Positions 5,535-5,620 of a stretch of DNA of 5,620 nucleotides are shown here, piece after piece (positions within the stretch are counted from its first letter, which is position 1; each line of letters begins with the position of its first letter). This DNA comes from Cytophagales bacterium (GTDB lineage Bacteria; Bacteroidota; Bacteroidia; Cytophagales; Cyclobacteriaceae). The notes beneath the pieces are model-generated. The model had not been told where the DNA came from. It made no database searches and saw only the letters and a program-made list of their open reading frames with translations. The stretch spans positions 1 through 5,620 of the forward strand of contig DPSB01000579.1 in assembly GCA_003537495.1 (NCBI GenBank), in the 5' to 3' direction. The translations under genes were made by a program, and so were the position numbers.

Positions 5535-5620
5535 TTTTCGCGGGCCTCATCCCGGTAAAGCGTATCTATTAAATAAAAATTGCGAACCTATCAGCAACAG
5601 TACGTACTACACATCTTCTT
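5535..5620. other. Sequence after serS with no assigned gene
   Basis: The 86 bases after serS contain no ATG-initiated frame and no convincing terminator; the only stem, CGGG-CCTCAT-CCCG at 5541-5554, has 4 bp and no T-run. One minus-strand frame reads KKMCSTYCC from the window edge, then tandem TGA and TAG stops (5588-5593). It could be the last codons of a convergent gene, but nine codons cannot prove it. Confidence 0.3.

Noticed and set aside
5541..5554. CGGG-CCTCAT-CCCG as a serS terminator
   Set aside because: It has only four base pairs and no T-run.
5599..5608. Palindrome AGTACGTACT near the right edge
   Set aside because: A 10-base palindrome alone is weak evidence; related CGTACG strings also occur inside coding regions here.

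Overview
The window looks like chromosomal DNA of a Bacteroidota bacterium, probably of the Cytophagales type. Rho carries a long N/Q/E/P-rich insert typical of that phylum, SerRS has the Bacteroidota-style sequence ending in PYAGFEWI, promoter-like sites fit the Bacteroidota form (TTG, about 19 nt, TAnnTTTG), coding starts lack Shine-Dalgarno sequences, and there are small Gly/Thr-rich lipoproteins with ZU5 and Ig-like domains. The genus is inferred, not proven.

Layout from left to right. Positions 1-106 hold a hairpin terminator for the minus-strand lipoprotein genes and an edge sequence that looks coding but has no start. Positions 107-1535 (minus) are one gene broken by a single-base frameshift near 1210-1211; its reassembled 475-residue product would be a lipoprotein with ZU5, Ig-like and C-terminal beta domains. 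Seven bases upstream is a second, intact lipoprotein gene (1543-2265, minus) with two lipocalin-like repeats, so the two probably form an operon. Positions 2266-2457 hold the intrinsic terminator of rho and the leader of the lipoprotein operon. Positions 2458-4029 (minus) are rho. Positions 4030-4262 are a divergent control region with candidate back-to-back promoters, a rho leader with a C-rich stretch, a hairpin and possible tiny leader ORFs. Positions 4263-5534 (plus) are complete serS. The last 86 bases contain no recognisable gene.

rho (transcription termination) and serS (seryl-tRNA charging) are core genes. They share only a control region and are not a functional pair. The lipoprotein pair is the accessory part: both products should be exported and lipid-anchored, with no catalytic motifs, and their role is unknown. 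I see no mobile element, CRISPR array, tRNA or rRNA, and no convincing new defence or biosynthetic system. The observations most worth a second look are the clean +1 frameshift in the ZU5 lipoprotein gene and the structure of the rho leader.
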